DNA of 64,000 nt from Aquatica leii (lineage: Eukaryota; Arthropoda; Insecta; Coleoptera; Lampyridae): NCBI GenBank assembly GCA_035610365.1, contig CM069436.1, positions 63,007,505-63,071,504 on the forward strand. The letters are read 5' to 3'. The position numbers and the translations under genes are program-made. The notes under the pieces were generated by a model, which worked only from the letters and a program-made list of their open reading frames with translations, made no database searches and was not told the origin of the DNA. Positions 22,941 through 33,278 of the stretch are shown here, in pieces (position 1 is the first letter of the stretch; each line of letters opens with the position of its first letter).

Positions 22941-24850
22941 CATCAAGTCCGCGCCTAGCACTTTTGGCACCCTTGTGCAAATTTAAAATAACGTCCCAAA
23001 TTTGTATTACGTTCATCTGTGAGTACAGATACGGGTTAAGTTCGGTATTATTATCCACTATTGAAAAATAATTTTAAAAAGTATTTTCATAAATTTATTT
23101 TCATTTTTATATTTTACAAGTACAAGCCATAAGCCATACAAGTATTTTATCATTGAGGTACATAACATAATTATAAACTTATAGAAAACAGAATATAATA
23201 TAGAAAAATATAATATATGATAGCAAGATTACTTAGTCGGTTTTGCCCCATAGTCGATCTTAAATAATTTTTTATTATTTTAAGTTTTGAAAAAGATCGT
23301 TCTGCGGTACCAACAGAAACCAGCATTGTTAATAAAATACAATGTATTATGCTCGTATACGGAAAAGAATCCACTAAGTTGTTAATTGTTATATATTTTA
23401 AAGTTTCTTCTGGAGCCGTAATAACTTTTTAATAAAAATTTTGTAAATATTGCAATTCTTTACCAAGTTCCACGGAAGTTATGTCTCGTTCATTGCGAAT
23501 TTTGTCGTTTAATAAATTTTCAACTTTTTGACATAATTCTAATTGTTAGTTTTCAGAATAATTTTTAAATTTATCAATATTCCACAAAAACGCGAAATTA
23601 TTAGAGTAAGAAGAAAGTAATTGGAAGCTCTCATCCACTGATGTTATGATTACATCTAGAGCATTAAAAAAACAATCAACTTTGAACTTTAAAGTTTTGT
23701 CGTGGATCGGTTCATCATCACATTTATAATCAAAATGTTTTTTTTTAATTATTCGCGGTCTTAGACCTCTTTGTTTTTTGAATTTAGGTTCTATGTCTAA
23801 GCTGGATGCTATTTCTTTAGCATCAATCAATAGATCATTAAAACCTTTATCGGAGCGATAAGCTTTTAAAAAATTATTCAAATGATTTAAATGATTACAA
23901 CACTGAGCAACATCAAAGTTTGGTTTTTGAATAATTTTACTAACAATGTTAACTTTATTTAAAATATACCACAACATAAGAATGCAAATGAACTGAAAGT
24001 TTTGCAATTTCTTGGCCAACGATGCAGCCAAATTTTTTACGTTATTTTCAAAGCTTCCTTCGGTTATTTCAAACAGAGCATCATAAACCTCCCCAAGTTG
24101 ATACCTTAAAGAAGTTATTGCATCTATTCTACTAGACCATCGAGTAACCGATAAAGGTTTTAAAGTTAAATTTGTTAGATTAGATAAATTAGATTTCACA
24201 ATTTACCAGCGTTTAGTAGAAGCTGAAAAAAATACAATCAGTTCTTGAACTAAAGAAAAAAAATTCATGCCCAAAGTATTCGATTTTGCGGCATCATTGA
24301 CGTCTCAAACTCAAACTTGAAAGTATTTTCTCAACATTACTTATTTCAAGTTATTTCAAAATTTATAAATTTTTATAAATAGTAATATTAGTGCTTATCA
24401 ATTATTCTGTTTTAATTTACTTCAATTACGTAACAATAATGTTTATATAATCAAATATAAAAGGATTCTTGATATGCAAGTGTTTGGCTTTTAATGTTTT
24501 AATAAATCTAAAATAAAAAATAAATTGTAGATGAACTCACCTTAATTCACAACACAAACGACATCACTATAATGTCTGTACAATTATTGCGTACTCTCAT
24601 TTGGAAAATATATTTTTTTGGAGAAGTAATGCGGTTCCCTCGTCTTAAAGAGTAAAAATAAACAAATAAAAAACAATGTAATAGCTAGCAATTCCTTACT
24701 TTTTTTTTATCATTATAGATTTTGTTTTGACAATGTTGTTTGTTGCTTTATCTTTTTTTTTCCTTTTGGGTTTTGAGGCTTCCGGCGCTTTCGGCGCCTC
24801 GGCGCCGTCGTGCACCACACGACTTTGCTCTTAAGTACGGCGCGGGACTG
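22941..24850 (-). mobile_element. hAT-2 copy B, internally deleted
   Basis: Left end CATCAAGTCCGCGCC (the three extra bases CAT versus the other copies are odd); right end inverted CAGTCCCGCGCC at 24850. Flanks CTAACAAT (22933-22940) and CTAACAAC (24851-24858) match 7 of 8. Relative to copy C the entire N-terminal coding half is missing; the joint at about 24300 (TCATTGA to CGTCTCAAAC) shares only two bases. Retains the GC-rich GGCGCC terminal region. Confidence 0.85.
23171..24300 (-). pseudogene. hAT-2B transposase C-terminal half
   Basis: Minus strand: LTNLTLKPLSVTRWSSRIDA (about 24190-24125), the conserved block after the catalytic region. It is followed by ITEGSFENNVKNLAASLAKK, PNFDVAQCCNHLNHLNNFLK (with a small duplication of the NHL triplet), KFKKQRGLRPRIIKKKHFD and SVDESFQLLSSYSNNFAFLW. 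After a frameshift near 23550, parts of the dimerisation domain (TAERSFSKLKIIKNYLRSTM, 23310-23250) remain. Ends soon after. The catalytic N-terminal half was deleted, so the copy depends on a full-length relative for movement. Confidence 0.82.
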
Positions 24851-24858
24851 CTAACAAC

Positions 24859-25696
24859 CTGGTAATATTGCAAACACGAATAGTTTTTACATGATCTGAC
24901 TAAGCAGTTGCAATTTTGGTCACTTCAGATTAAAGACTAGTTTTGGTACTTAATACAAAAGACGGAGGTTGGCTCAAAAAAAGCAAAGTTGTCTAACCGA
25001 TAATCACAAAAAACACTTAACAGTCTAAGAACAAAATTTGGAAAAGAATACTTTAGGTTGAGGTTTTCCTACATACTAACCTTACTACTACAAACAACTT
25101 AGAATTATTTCAGATTTATTGCATTGTTGGCTTTAAGAAATGTTCTGACAAACTGAACCCATTTCTAGAATCTTGTTTGTCTGAGAATTTATGTCAACTA
25201 CAGCAAAAGTCTAAAAAAGTTTTTTAAAGGCAAAAGAAAAAAGTGAAAATTGTTGAACGGTCAAAATTGCAAGGGTTCTTCAAACACTAAAACACAAGTA
25301 ATAATATATATTGTTACAAAAAACTATTTTAAAGTTGAAAATGGTGGATTTAAAAAGAGCTGTAAGAACGTACGCTAGAAATGACTGGTTCTTTATTATA
25401 ACAACGACTTTTTAAGGACAAAACAAGGAAGATGCTGATACTCATTTGTTTGGACTCTCTAAAGTAACGAATTATAGTACACTTATTAAGAACATCTGGA
25501 AGACAAATGCTGAGAAAACTTTCAAAAAATGAACGAAATACGCACTAACATTTAGCTATTGAACAAATACAGGATACCATTAAGCAGCAAAATGAATCAG
25601 TTAAAACAAAGGCGGAAAAAAATAAAAACCAAACAAGAACAAATGCAAGCACTTATTCTCAAACCAAATTTTGAACGGATATATGCAATTTACAAG
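24859..25696. other. No gene recognised; possible decayed retroelement
   Basis: Only short frames. The stretch at 25560-25700 reads QDTIKQQNESVKTKAEK and continues, across the PLE insertion, with plus-strand sequence after 26527. That suggests an older ORF (perhaps a Gypsy gag) that the PLE split. The family could not be confirmed. Confidence 0.35.
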
Positions 25697-25711
25697 AAAA
25701 ATGTGTAGTAT

Positions 25712-26526
25712 GATTATAAGCAACTTTTGGCTTAACCCGCGTCGTAGTTAAACACCCAGACTTAGGCTTGGTTCTAGTCTCTTCTTGAGAGCCAAAACAA
25801 GAAGTAGAACTTAGACTTTGAGACAAACAAGGGACTCTAAAACATGCCGGAGTTTACAAAATTTCTTGTTCCTGTGGATCAAGTTATATAGAACATACGG
25901 GACGCTCTATTGAAGTTAGAGTAAAAGAACATATGACTGACGGCAAACACCGCAGAGTTACTAAATCAGCAGTGGCAGAACACGTGTGGAACCAAAGACA
26001 CACGCTGAACTTTGACCAAACTAAAGTGTTGGCTAGAACTCCTTTCTACTTTCCCAGAGTAATCCGCGAAGCTGTGGAAATAGAAAAACATCTATGTAAT
26101 ATGAACCGAGAAGACGGTTTAAGAATCAGAAAATCTTGGTTACCAGTATTATATCCTCCAAGAGAAAGATCAACCTTCTTGGAAAGGACACAAACACTTA
26201 CTCCGAGTAATAATGAAGTCAGTCAAGCGGTAACGGAAAGATAAGGCCCGTTAATTTACGCTATTGGTATAAATATCGTCATTTACACTTTTTCTTTTAG
26301 TGACATTTACCACTCTGAAGATGCAAGCTGCAGTGTCTTGCGAAACGTCAGTTTGTTTGGGTTCACGAACCACAATACGACAAAGGCCAAGTTCTACTTC
26401 TTGTTTTGGCTTTCAAGAAGAGACTAGGACCAAGTCTAAGTCTGGGTGTTTAACTACGACGCGGTCTAAGACGAAAGTCGCTTATAATCATAAACGTAAC
26501 AACCGCGAAAGCTTAAGATTTTATTT
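25712..26526 (+). mobile_element. Penelope-like element 3' cassette flanked by inverted repeats and a direct repeat
   Basis: A GIY-YIG coding segment sits between two 110-bp inverted repeats (25711-25820 and 26381-26490, containing CGTAGTTAAACACCCAGACTT in both arms). Outside lies the direct repeat AAAAATGTGTAGTRT (25697-25711 and 26527-26541), a candidate target duplication. Between GIY-YIG and the right arm is CTGAAGATGCAAGC..GCGAAACGTC, a motif commonly found after PLE genes. The reverse transcriptase part is absent. Confidence 0.7.
25822..26244 (+). pseudogene. PLE GIY-YIG endonuclease domain (C-terminal fragment)
   Basis: The endonuclease that PLEs use to cut target DNA. One open frame of about 140 codons with HAGVYKISCSCGSSYIEHTG (the GVY..YI variant of GIY-YIG with the CxC motif), GRSIEVRVKEH (catalytic Arg), SAVAEHVWNQRHTLNFDQTK, then REAVEIEKH (metal-binding Glu) and RIRKSWLPVLYP. 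All expected residues of the domain are present and the frame is open to a natural stop at 26244, so this part is fairly young. No RT precedes it: a stop lies just upstream at 25819-25821. Confidence 0.85.
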
Positions 26527-26541
26527 AAAAATGTGTAGTGT

Positions 26542-27059
26542 ACAAATAGTCAATGATATGTTTGAGAATGATGTAAAGCAATCCGACAAGAACTCAATGC
26601 TACAAAAACAATTTAATAAAGTAATAAAAAGAGGCTTATATCCGATGAAACTAATGTTTGTTGTACCTACTTACGATAATTTGAAACTGCATCATCAATG
26701 TTAAATAATTAAGAGAGTTTGAAGAAACTATGATAGTTTATTACACGGAGTGCGTTACGGTGATACTCATTTGCAAGAATTGTTCAGTTCAGAACTTAAG
26801 ATTAGATTTTAAAAAAGTTTTAATGAAGAAAGAGACGGTGGAATTGTAGTAAGTTTGGACATGTTAAAGTTTGTTGCTTTAAAACAATTGCCGAGAAAGC
26901 AACGTCGTCAAAAAATAAAAAAGCTACCAAGTTCATAATTAAAACCGACGTGTGCTTAATGCTGACATAATTCTACCGACCAAGCTTCAAATAAAACAGC
27001 CAACCTATAGTTGCGTATGGTGAAATAAACGTTGATTTTACCTATGCCAAGATAAAGAA
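26542..27059. other. Unassigned, possible retroelement gag/pol debris
   Basis: A plus-strand frame from before 26542 to about 26704 (CSVQIVNDMFENDVKQSDKN) appears to continue the frame interrupted at 25697. The rest is broken. It may belong to the Gypsy fragment downstream, but no diagnostic motif is visible. Confidence 0.3.
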
Positions 27060-27440
27060 GCGGATAGCAACAGATTAGCTGGCGCCAAAAAAAACATGAA
27101 TCAAGATAAACTTCGTTTGAAGAATTTAGATTGCGTTTTATTTAAAAAAAAAGTTGTTTTTATAAACTCGACACTTTGTTTTCTATATGAATTAAAAAGT
27201 TTTCTGGGCTTATTTACGTATTACCAACATTACGAAACACAAGAGCAAGATGGACAAGAAACAGAATATGCACTTTAGCACTGTTTTCAAAACCGCTAAC
27301 TATTATGCTGCTCGGAAAAGAATAGTAGCCATATCTAGTGATATCTGTTTAGCATTTTTACAAATATTGTACGGCAAGAAGTTTTTGCTGTGGACCAACC
27401 ATACAATTTTGAGATTGCAAGGATATCATTTTAAAAATAA
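27060..27440 (+). pseudogene. Gypsy RT C-terminus to RNase H remnant
   Basis: Plus-strand pieces: DKLRLKNLDCVLFKKKVVFI (27105-27165), the 'L.KCEF....V.FLG' block after the RT palm; LKSFLGLFTYYQHYE (27205-27245), the connection domain; and AFLQILYGKKFLLWTNHTIL with RLQ (27350-27420), the RNase H 'YGKKF.L.TDH..L' block in which the catalytic Asp is Asn. Heavily deleted between these. No LTRs. Confidence 0.7.
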
Positions 27441-27639
27441 TCATAGAAAAAGAAGAATTTATATCTATAATCTGTGACATTAAAATTATATATTATAATT
27501 AAGTAATTAATAACAAAGGGTGAAAATTGTGTAACCAAATTTGGCAAAAAGATTTGGTTACTCAGAGATAGTAAATGATTAAAATTTAAAAAAAATGAAT
27601 AAACATGAACGCAATTTTTATTTAATTACGTGTTGGTTC

Positions 27640-28513
27640 TCCCTATTGGTTTTCCTTACTCTTCGTGGCATTGATTCTAGCAGGTGGCCAATTTACTTTT
27701 TGAGTTATTGTATCCTAAGCAACTTGCAATTTAAGCTGGGGAGCTTTCTGTGTTTGTGGAGGATGCGCTAAGTTTCTCAGTATTCTACCTATACTATCCC
27801 ACACGTGTTCAATAGGCGAAAGTTCGAGAGATCTGGGTGGCCATCCATAGAGTGTCTTCCTTGGTCGCGACGGGATTTATCCTGCTGGAAAAGTGGGTCT
27901 TCCAACTGCTAAAGAAATGGAAGAGTATGGAGTTCTATCACCTCGTTAACGTATCGCCGGGCGTTCATATTGCCTCGGATGAATACGAAACGAGACTTAC
28001 TGCAATAGGCTATAGCACCCCATACCATACCATATCATCTCTACAGTGTGGTGCATATGTTACTCAACAGAAAATTGAACATTGCATTGTTCCCCACGTC
28101 TTCTTCTGACTCTCATACGGTCATCATGTATCTGCAAACAGAATCGGAATTCATCACTGAAGACTAATTTATGCCATTCCAGATTCCAAACGTTGATGTC
28201 GGCGTTGAGCCGTCAGTGGTACCACAAGATGTGACCGATAGGATTGCAATTCGAAACTTTTGATTGGACGGTAAACTGTTCGAAGGGTTACAGGACGACT
28301 TTGGTTATGTAACTATTGATCGGCGATTGATCTGGTACTGAGAAATTGGTCTCTTATTGCCATAAGTCGAAGATGGCAGTACCTCAGTTCCTTGTCTACT
28401 ACAATTTTGACCTTCCCTAATCTATGCTTGAGAACCATGCATGATAATGGATTGATTCCGGTTAAAACGATTTGCAATTTTTCTGTACGAAATTTTAAAC
28501 TAATTTTGTTCAT
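27640..28513 (-). pseudogene. Tc1-like transposase, broken
   Basis: Minus strand, in order: CHLRLMAIRDQFLSTRSIAD (28440-28320), the helix-turn-helix region; LRTVYRPIKSFELQSYRSHL; RLESGMA; FSDEFRFCLQIHDDRMRVRR (about 28160), which contains the first catalytic Asp; FSVE and MVWGAIAYSSKSRFVFIRGN (about 28040-27970); MNARRYVNEVIE; a damaged QQD block where the second Asp belongs; and a C-terminal RRVRKTN near 27640. Several stops and a deletion around the second catalytic site. Flanking TIRs could not be identified. Confidence 0.82.
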
Positions 28514-30100
28514 AGCTCATTATCCCAAAAGTCAACGATTTCTGAGATATTTAGATGTTTTTGAGAATTTTTACATTTGTAACATCAACTTTAAAAATTC
28601 ATATCATAAGCATGCAATCTTCCTGGCAGTCGCGAAAGTCTTAAAAACTGGTTTACTTTATAAAACAGGAAAAATTATCAGGAAAAATTTGTTTATGCAA
28701 CAATTTGGTGCAAAAGAGATATGATAAAATGACCGCAAAAGTTGTAATCTCATACGATTACTTGAAAATTTGGCAATTTTCCAGTCAACTCAATGAACGA
28801 ACTTTGTCAAATAACTCCTATTATACAGAGTGTTATTGAAATAAGTGCGCATCATTTCAGGGTTGATAAGGCTTGTAAAAAGAATCATTTTTTGCCAATA
28901 CACTTGGTACCGCGTACATTAAAGTCCGAGTCGGTAGCAAAGAGAAGAGAAGTAGGCGCCGTTTTAATTGCTGCGCATGTGTCACTTTTAAAGGAATATA
29001 TATATAACTGGCTATACATTCCATTGCGAAATTGATGCCGCTTCTATTGGAGCTCTTCAGACTGTGTTAGTGAGTTGGTTCGTCACTCCTATCCACCTTT
29101 CTTTCTTTTGTTTACTTTACAGGTCGTTGCGTTTTCTTGCCTCTTCCACTATTTTCTTTCATATCCTCTTATCTTTCATTTTTCTCTCCATTTATTAATT
29201 CTCATGGTTTTTATATCATTTATTACTTGATTTTTCCATCTGTCGGCCTCCCCTTTGCTCTCTTTTTTTATGGCTTCTATTTCTATCTTCTTCGCAATTG
29301 ATTCTTCATCTTTTCTATTTAAATGTCCGTACCAACGCATTCTCCTGGCTTTAATTTCCTTTACTATGTTTTCTCCTTTTAGTATTTTTTCTATCGCTTG
29401 GTTTGTTAATCTTATATGTAATTCTTCATTTATCTTCTTTGGTCCATATATTCTTCTATTTTTCGTTCAAATACTTTCAATTTTTCTGCATCTTTATTTG
29501 TGATGCGCATGCTTTCACTTGCGTATAGTACTGCTGGTCTTATTGCTATTTTGTACATTCTCATTTTCGTTTCCTTTGTTATCTGTTTACTTTTCATAAT
29601 TTCTTTAAATCTGTTGTATGTGTTGTGTTCTGTTTTTATTCTTTGTGCTGTTTCTCTTGTTTTTGCTACTTATAACTGTTCCAAAAAATTTGAAGGTTTC
29701 ATGCTCGAATTTGTGTTTTTCTATCACGATTTCCGGTTTATTTTTTAACGTCTGTTCTTTACTAATTTTCATATACTTACTGTGTTATTTTCTCTAAGCT
29801 TCTCTTGTCTCTTATCACTACTGCGACTTCGTCTGCTTACGCAATTACTTGTGTTGACTTTTGTATTATGGATCCGGTTAGTTTACAATTTCTTATTACA
29901 CCTTCTAATGCTATGTTAAATAGAGCTGCGGATAGTCCATCTCTTTGTCTTACCCTTTTGTTTGTTTCACTGGGCTTGTTAATCATTCTTGTGTTATTAC
30001 AATTGTCTTTGATTCCTTCAATGTCATTTTAATTAATCGTTTTATTTTGAATGGTATTCCTAATATTGATATGTCTTTCGTTATCGTTTTTCTCTCTAAG

Positions 30101-30328
30101 GTTACGAAGTGGTAGAAGAGGTGGGCAACTACAGCCCAAGAATACAAGTTACGAAGTGGTAGAAGAGGTGGGCAACTACAGCCCAAGAATACAATTTACG
30201 AAGTGGTAGAAGAGGTGGGCAACTACAGCCCAAGAATACAAGTTACGAAGTGGTAGGAGAGGTGGGCAAACTACAGCCTAAGAATACAATTTACGAAGTG
30301 GTAGAAGAAGTGGGCAACTACAGCCTAA
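30101..30328 (+). repeat. 47-bp tandem array, left arm of foldback
   Basis: About 4.8 units, each starting GTTACGAAGTGGTAGAAGAG and containing GTGGGCAACTACAGCC. Units differ by a few bases (GTT/TTT start, one inserted A in unit 4). Confidence 0.92.
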
Positions 30329-30510
30329 AACAAACGAAGAAGAAGTATATTTCCGGTCCATCCGCGACCAACAAACGAGGAAGTATATTTCCGGTCCATC
30401 CGCGACCAACAAACGAAGAAGTATATTTCCGGTCCGTCCGCGACCAACAAACGAAGAAGTATATTTCCGGTCCATCCGCGACCAACAAACAAAGAAGAAG
30501 TGTACTTCCG
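30329..30510 (+). repeat. 38-bp tandem array, left arm of foldback
   Basis: Four good units and one diverged unit of CGAAGAAGTATATTTCCGGT followed by CCATCCGCGACCAACAAA. Open in several frames, which produces spurious repetitive ORFs on both strands. Confidence 0.92.
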
Positions 30511-30703
30511 GTCCATATCTGTCCTAGAATCTGGTATCGTTCAGATACTGATTACCTGGGTAGGTGTCCACCTATTAAGTACGAACCACCATCGTGCTTA
30601 ACATTTGGTCAATTTAGAGGTTTTAGATTAAATTTAAATGTTATGATTAAAAATGATTGTTCATGTATGAACATATTGCCATCTCTAAAATAATAAAGTG
30701 TGT

Positions 30704-31006
30704 TTACCATATTTCGTTAGCTGATTGTTGTATAAAGATTGGTTTTTGAATGTTCTGCCTTTGTGCTTCTAGTTGTTTTCTTAGTTTTAACTCTTCTTCC
30801 ACGGCTTGAAATTTTTTATCTAACTCTTTTCTTTGATCTGCCTTGAATACTTGGTTGTGTGCTTTCCAATAATGTATATGAGACCTTGACTGTTTTATAA
30901 AATGGGAGGCATCATATTTGCATTGAATTAACCCGTAATTCATTTTTCTTTTGTCCTGTTGTAAAATGTTCTTGATTCGATGGTCGCTGATGGACCGGAA
31001 ATACAC
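30704..31006 (-). CDS. Small ORF with partial CHHC (GTSF1/U11-48K type) zinc-finger pattern, centre of foldback
   Basis: 100 codons on the minus strand; the N-terminal dozen lie in the inner repeat and the unique part starts at about 30970. Around residue 29 it reads GLIQCKYDASHFIKQSRSHI then HYWKA. The spacing Cys-x5-His-x9-His-x3 equals that of the CHHC finger known from GTSF1/Asterix, TRM13 and U11-48K, but the fourth ligand is Ala instead of Cys. The preceding 'GLIQC.YD..H' also resembles that family. A charged, coiled-coil-like tail follows (KKFQAVEEELKLRKQLEAQR). GTSF1 proteins act in piRNA-guided transposon silencing; whether this ORF is related, expressed or functional is unknown. A chance match in a short ORF is the alternative. 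Confidence 0.4.
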   Translation of the reverse strand: MYFRSISDHRIKNILQQDKRKMNYGLIQCKYDASHFIKQSRSHIHYWKAHNQVFKADQRKELDKKFQAVEEELKLRKQLEAQRQNIQKPIFIQQSANEIW

Positions 31007-31250
31007 TTCTTCTTTGTTTGTTGGTCGCGGATGGACCGGAAATATACTTCTTCGTTTGTTGGTCGCGGACGGACCGGAAATATACTTCTTCGTTTGTTGG
31101 TCGCGGATGGACCGGAAATATACTTCTCTTCGTTTGTTGGTCGCGGATGGACCGGAAATATACTTCTTCGTTTGTTGGTCGCGGATGGACCGGAAATATA
31201 CTTCTTCGTTTGTTGGTCACGGATGGACCGAAAATATACTTTTTCTTCGT
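30985..31250 (-). repeat. 38-bp tandem array, right arm of foldback
   Basis: About seven units, inverse orientation of the left 38-bp array (TTCGTTTGTTGGTCGCGGAT words). More units than the left arm, so arm lengths are unequal. Confidence 0.92.
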
Positions 31251-31402
31251 TTGTTTTAGGCTGTAGTTTGCCCACCTCTCCTACCACTTCGTAACTTGTA
31301 TTCTTGGGCAGTAGTTGCCCACTTCTTCTACCACTTCGTAAATTGTAAATTGTATTCTTAGGCTGTAGTTTGCCCACCTCTCCTACCACTTCGTAACTTG
31401 TC
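31251..31402 (-). repeat. 47-bp tandem array, right arm of foldback
   Basis: About three units, inverse of the left outer array (TTGCCCACCTCTCCTACCAC words); one unit has a short internal duplication of GTAAATT. Confidence 0.9.
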
Positions 31403-33278
31403 GGGTGTAGGTTACGAAAATGCTTGTTTAAAGTCTATGTACAAAATATGCAGATCAATCTCTTTTTTATAGCATTTTTCTATCATTTGATTTAGCATGT
31501 AGATTTTTCTTGACTAAATCCATTTTGGTATTCTCCTACCTCCCTTCGTGTGTATTTATTCAGTCTTTTCAATACTATTGATGATAGCACTTTATACACT
31601 GTGTTTAGTAGCATTATTTTTCTATAGTTGTCACATTTTGATAGATCTCCATTTTTTAATATAAGTATTATCATCTCTAGTCGCCTTTCTTCAGGAATTA
31701 CTTCTTTTTCCCATACTGCCACTATTAACTCGTATATTCTTATTTTTAGCTTGTTTCCTCCGTTACTTAGCATTTGATTGTATATACTGTTCCTGGTGTT
31801 TTCCCATTTTTTAGATTACTTATAATATTGTTTACCTCTTCTTGTGTTGGGTTTTCTACTGTTTTTTCTTGTGTATTATTTGATTTATCATCTCCGCTAG
31901 TACCTTCTTCTGACGTTTCCATATTTTCTAGGTGTTCTTGCCATTTTTTAATTTATTCCTGTTATTGCCTTCTTTCTTGTTTGCTGTCTTATTTGCCTAT
32001 ATAATTTTGTGTTGTTTTTATTATCTTTTTGTAACTCCACCATTCTTGCTTTTAGCCATTTCAGCTAATTGTTTTTTTATCAATTTTATTCCGTCTTTTC
32101 ATATTTGCTTGTACTTTTCATAACTTTCTTCTTTGTTTGTTCTTATCCATTTTAATCTTGCCTCTCTTTTTTCTTTGTCATTTCATCGCATTCATCGTCG
32201 TACCAATTGTTTTTCTGTTTTATTTGTTTTCTTTCTATGGTTTTTCTATTGCAGTTTTTATGTTTTTTCATTCGTCTTCTATGTTTTCATTTTTGTTTAT
32301 TCTTCCTAGTTGTCTTTTAAATTCTTCTGGAAACTTTCTTTTGTTATATTTGTTGTTTGAACTCTCAATATTCCATTTTTTTGCTAATGTTTTGTTATCT
32401 CTTGGTAGTCTTAACTTTGTTTTGGCTACTACTAAGTAGTGGTCTGTATTTACACTGGTTCCTCTATAGGATCTTACATCTTGTATTAAGCTTTTTCTTT
32501 TCTTTTGTATTAGGATGTGGTTTATTTGGTTTCTTCCTGATTGTTCTGGTCTTGTCTACGTGACTTTATGTTCCTTTTTATGTGTGTACTTTGTGCTTGC
32601 TATGAACATATTTAATTCTTCTGCTGGGTTATATAATCTTGTTCCATTATCACTGGTTGCCATGCAGCGTTTCTTTGCCTGCTACTTTTGTATGTGGTCT
32701 TCTTTTTCTATCATTGCATTCAGATCCCCTAGCAATATTAGCGTGTCGTGTTTTGGGATTTTCTCGCATGTACTTCTTATAGTTTCGTGGAATATGTCCT
32801 TTTTTTTATTTGTTGCTACTTCGGTTAGAGCATATACATTTATTATAGAAATATTTGCTATCTGGTTTTTAATTCTTAGATATGAGATTCTGCCATTTAT
32901 TCCAGTACTTGGTTTCTATATTTTTTATCTATTATAAACGCCGTTCATTACTTTCTTGTTTTTCTTCTCCTGCGTACATTATTGAGTATGTTTCTTTATC
33001 TAATCGGCTTTTATTTCTCCATCCCACCTCTTGTAGCGATAATATATTTATTTTATATCTTTGCATTTTCTTATTTACTTCTTCCTCGTTTCCTATTTCT
33101 AATAATATTTTTATGTTTCATGTTTCTAATTTTGCCATATTTCGATTCTTTCTTGTCTTTTTGCTCTTTCTCCATTTTCTCGCCATTGTCGTCATATTTT
33201 TATTTTTTGTTTGCGTAGCTAGTTTTTTGATTTGGTTTTGTTCTTTGTCCTTAAAAACCTCGCTAGTAGACATTGTGT

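Larger units (their letters stand above)
30109..31408. mobile_element. Foldback-type element with two-part tandem-repeat arms
   Basis: A 1.3-kb insertion in the LINE RT. Each arm has an outer array of a 47-bp unit and an inner array of a 38-bp unit; the right arm is the inverse of the left. A unique centre of about 475 bp holds an ORF. The sequence AGGTTACGAA occurs at both junctions (30099-30108, 31409-31418) in direct orientation. It may be a 10-bp target duplication, but its last eight bases also start the 47-bp unit, so this is not conclusive. Modular repeat arms resemble Drosophila FB/Galileo elements. Confidence 0.78.
29130..33260 (-). pseudogene. LINE ORF2: APE endonuclease and reverse transcriptase, split by foldback
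   Basis: Endonuclease on the minus strand: ISIINVYALTEVATNKKKDI, LILLGDLNAMI (about 32745-32710, the GD.N catalytic motif), VTWTRPEQSGRNQINHILIQ (about 32560) and VRSYRGTSVNTDHYLVVAKT (the SDH motif is TDH). Reverse transcriptase: ELIVAVWEKEVIPEERR, NYRKIMLLNTVYKVLSSIVL, EYQNGFSQEKST (31700-31495), then YIDFKQAF at about 31430, where the foldback enters. It resumes at about 30060 with IPFKIKRLIKMTLKESKT, VRQRDGLSAALFNIALEGVI and AYADEVAVV, where the catalytic YADD has become YADE. Many stops: dead. Confidence 0.8.

Noticed and set aside
30250..31389. Repetitive ORFs on both strands with GPSATNK and FRSIRDQQ-type repeats
   Set aside because: Translations of the 38-bp and 47-bp arrays; the units stay open in several frames on both strands.
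30101..31402. CRISPR-like array
   Set aside because: Direct tandem units with no variable spacers, mirrored in the opposite arm, in a eukaryotic LINE; it is a foldback element.
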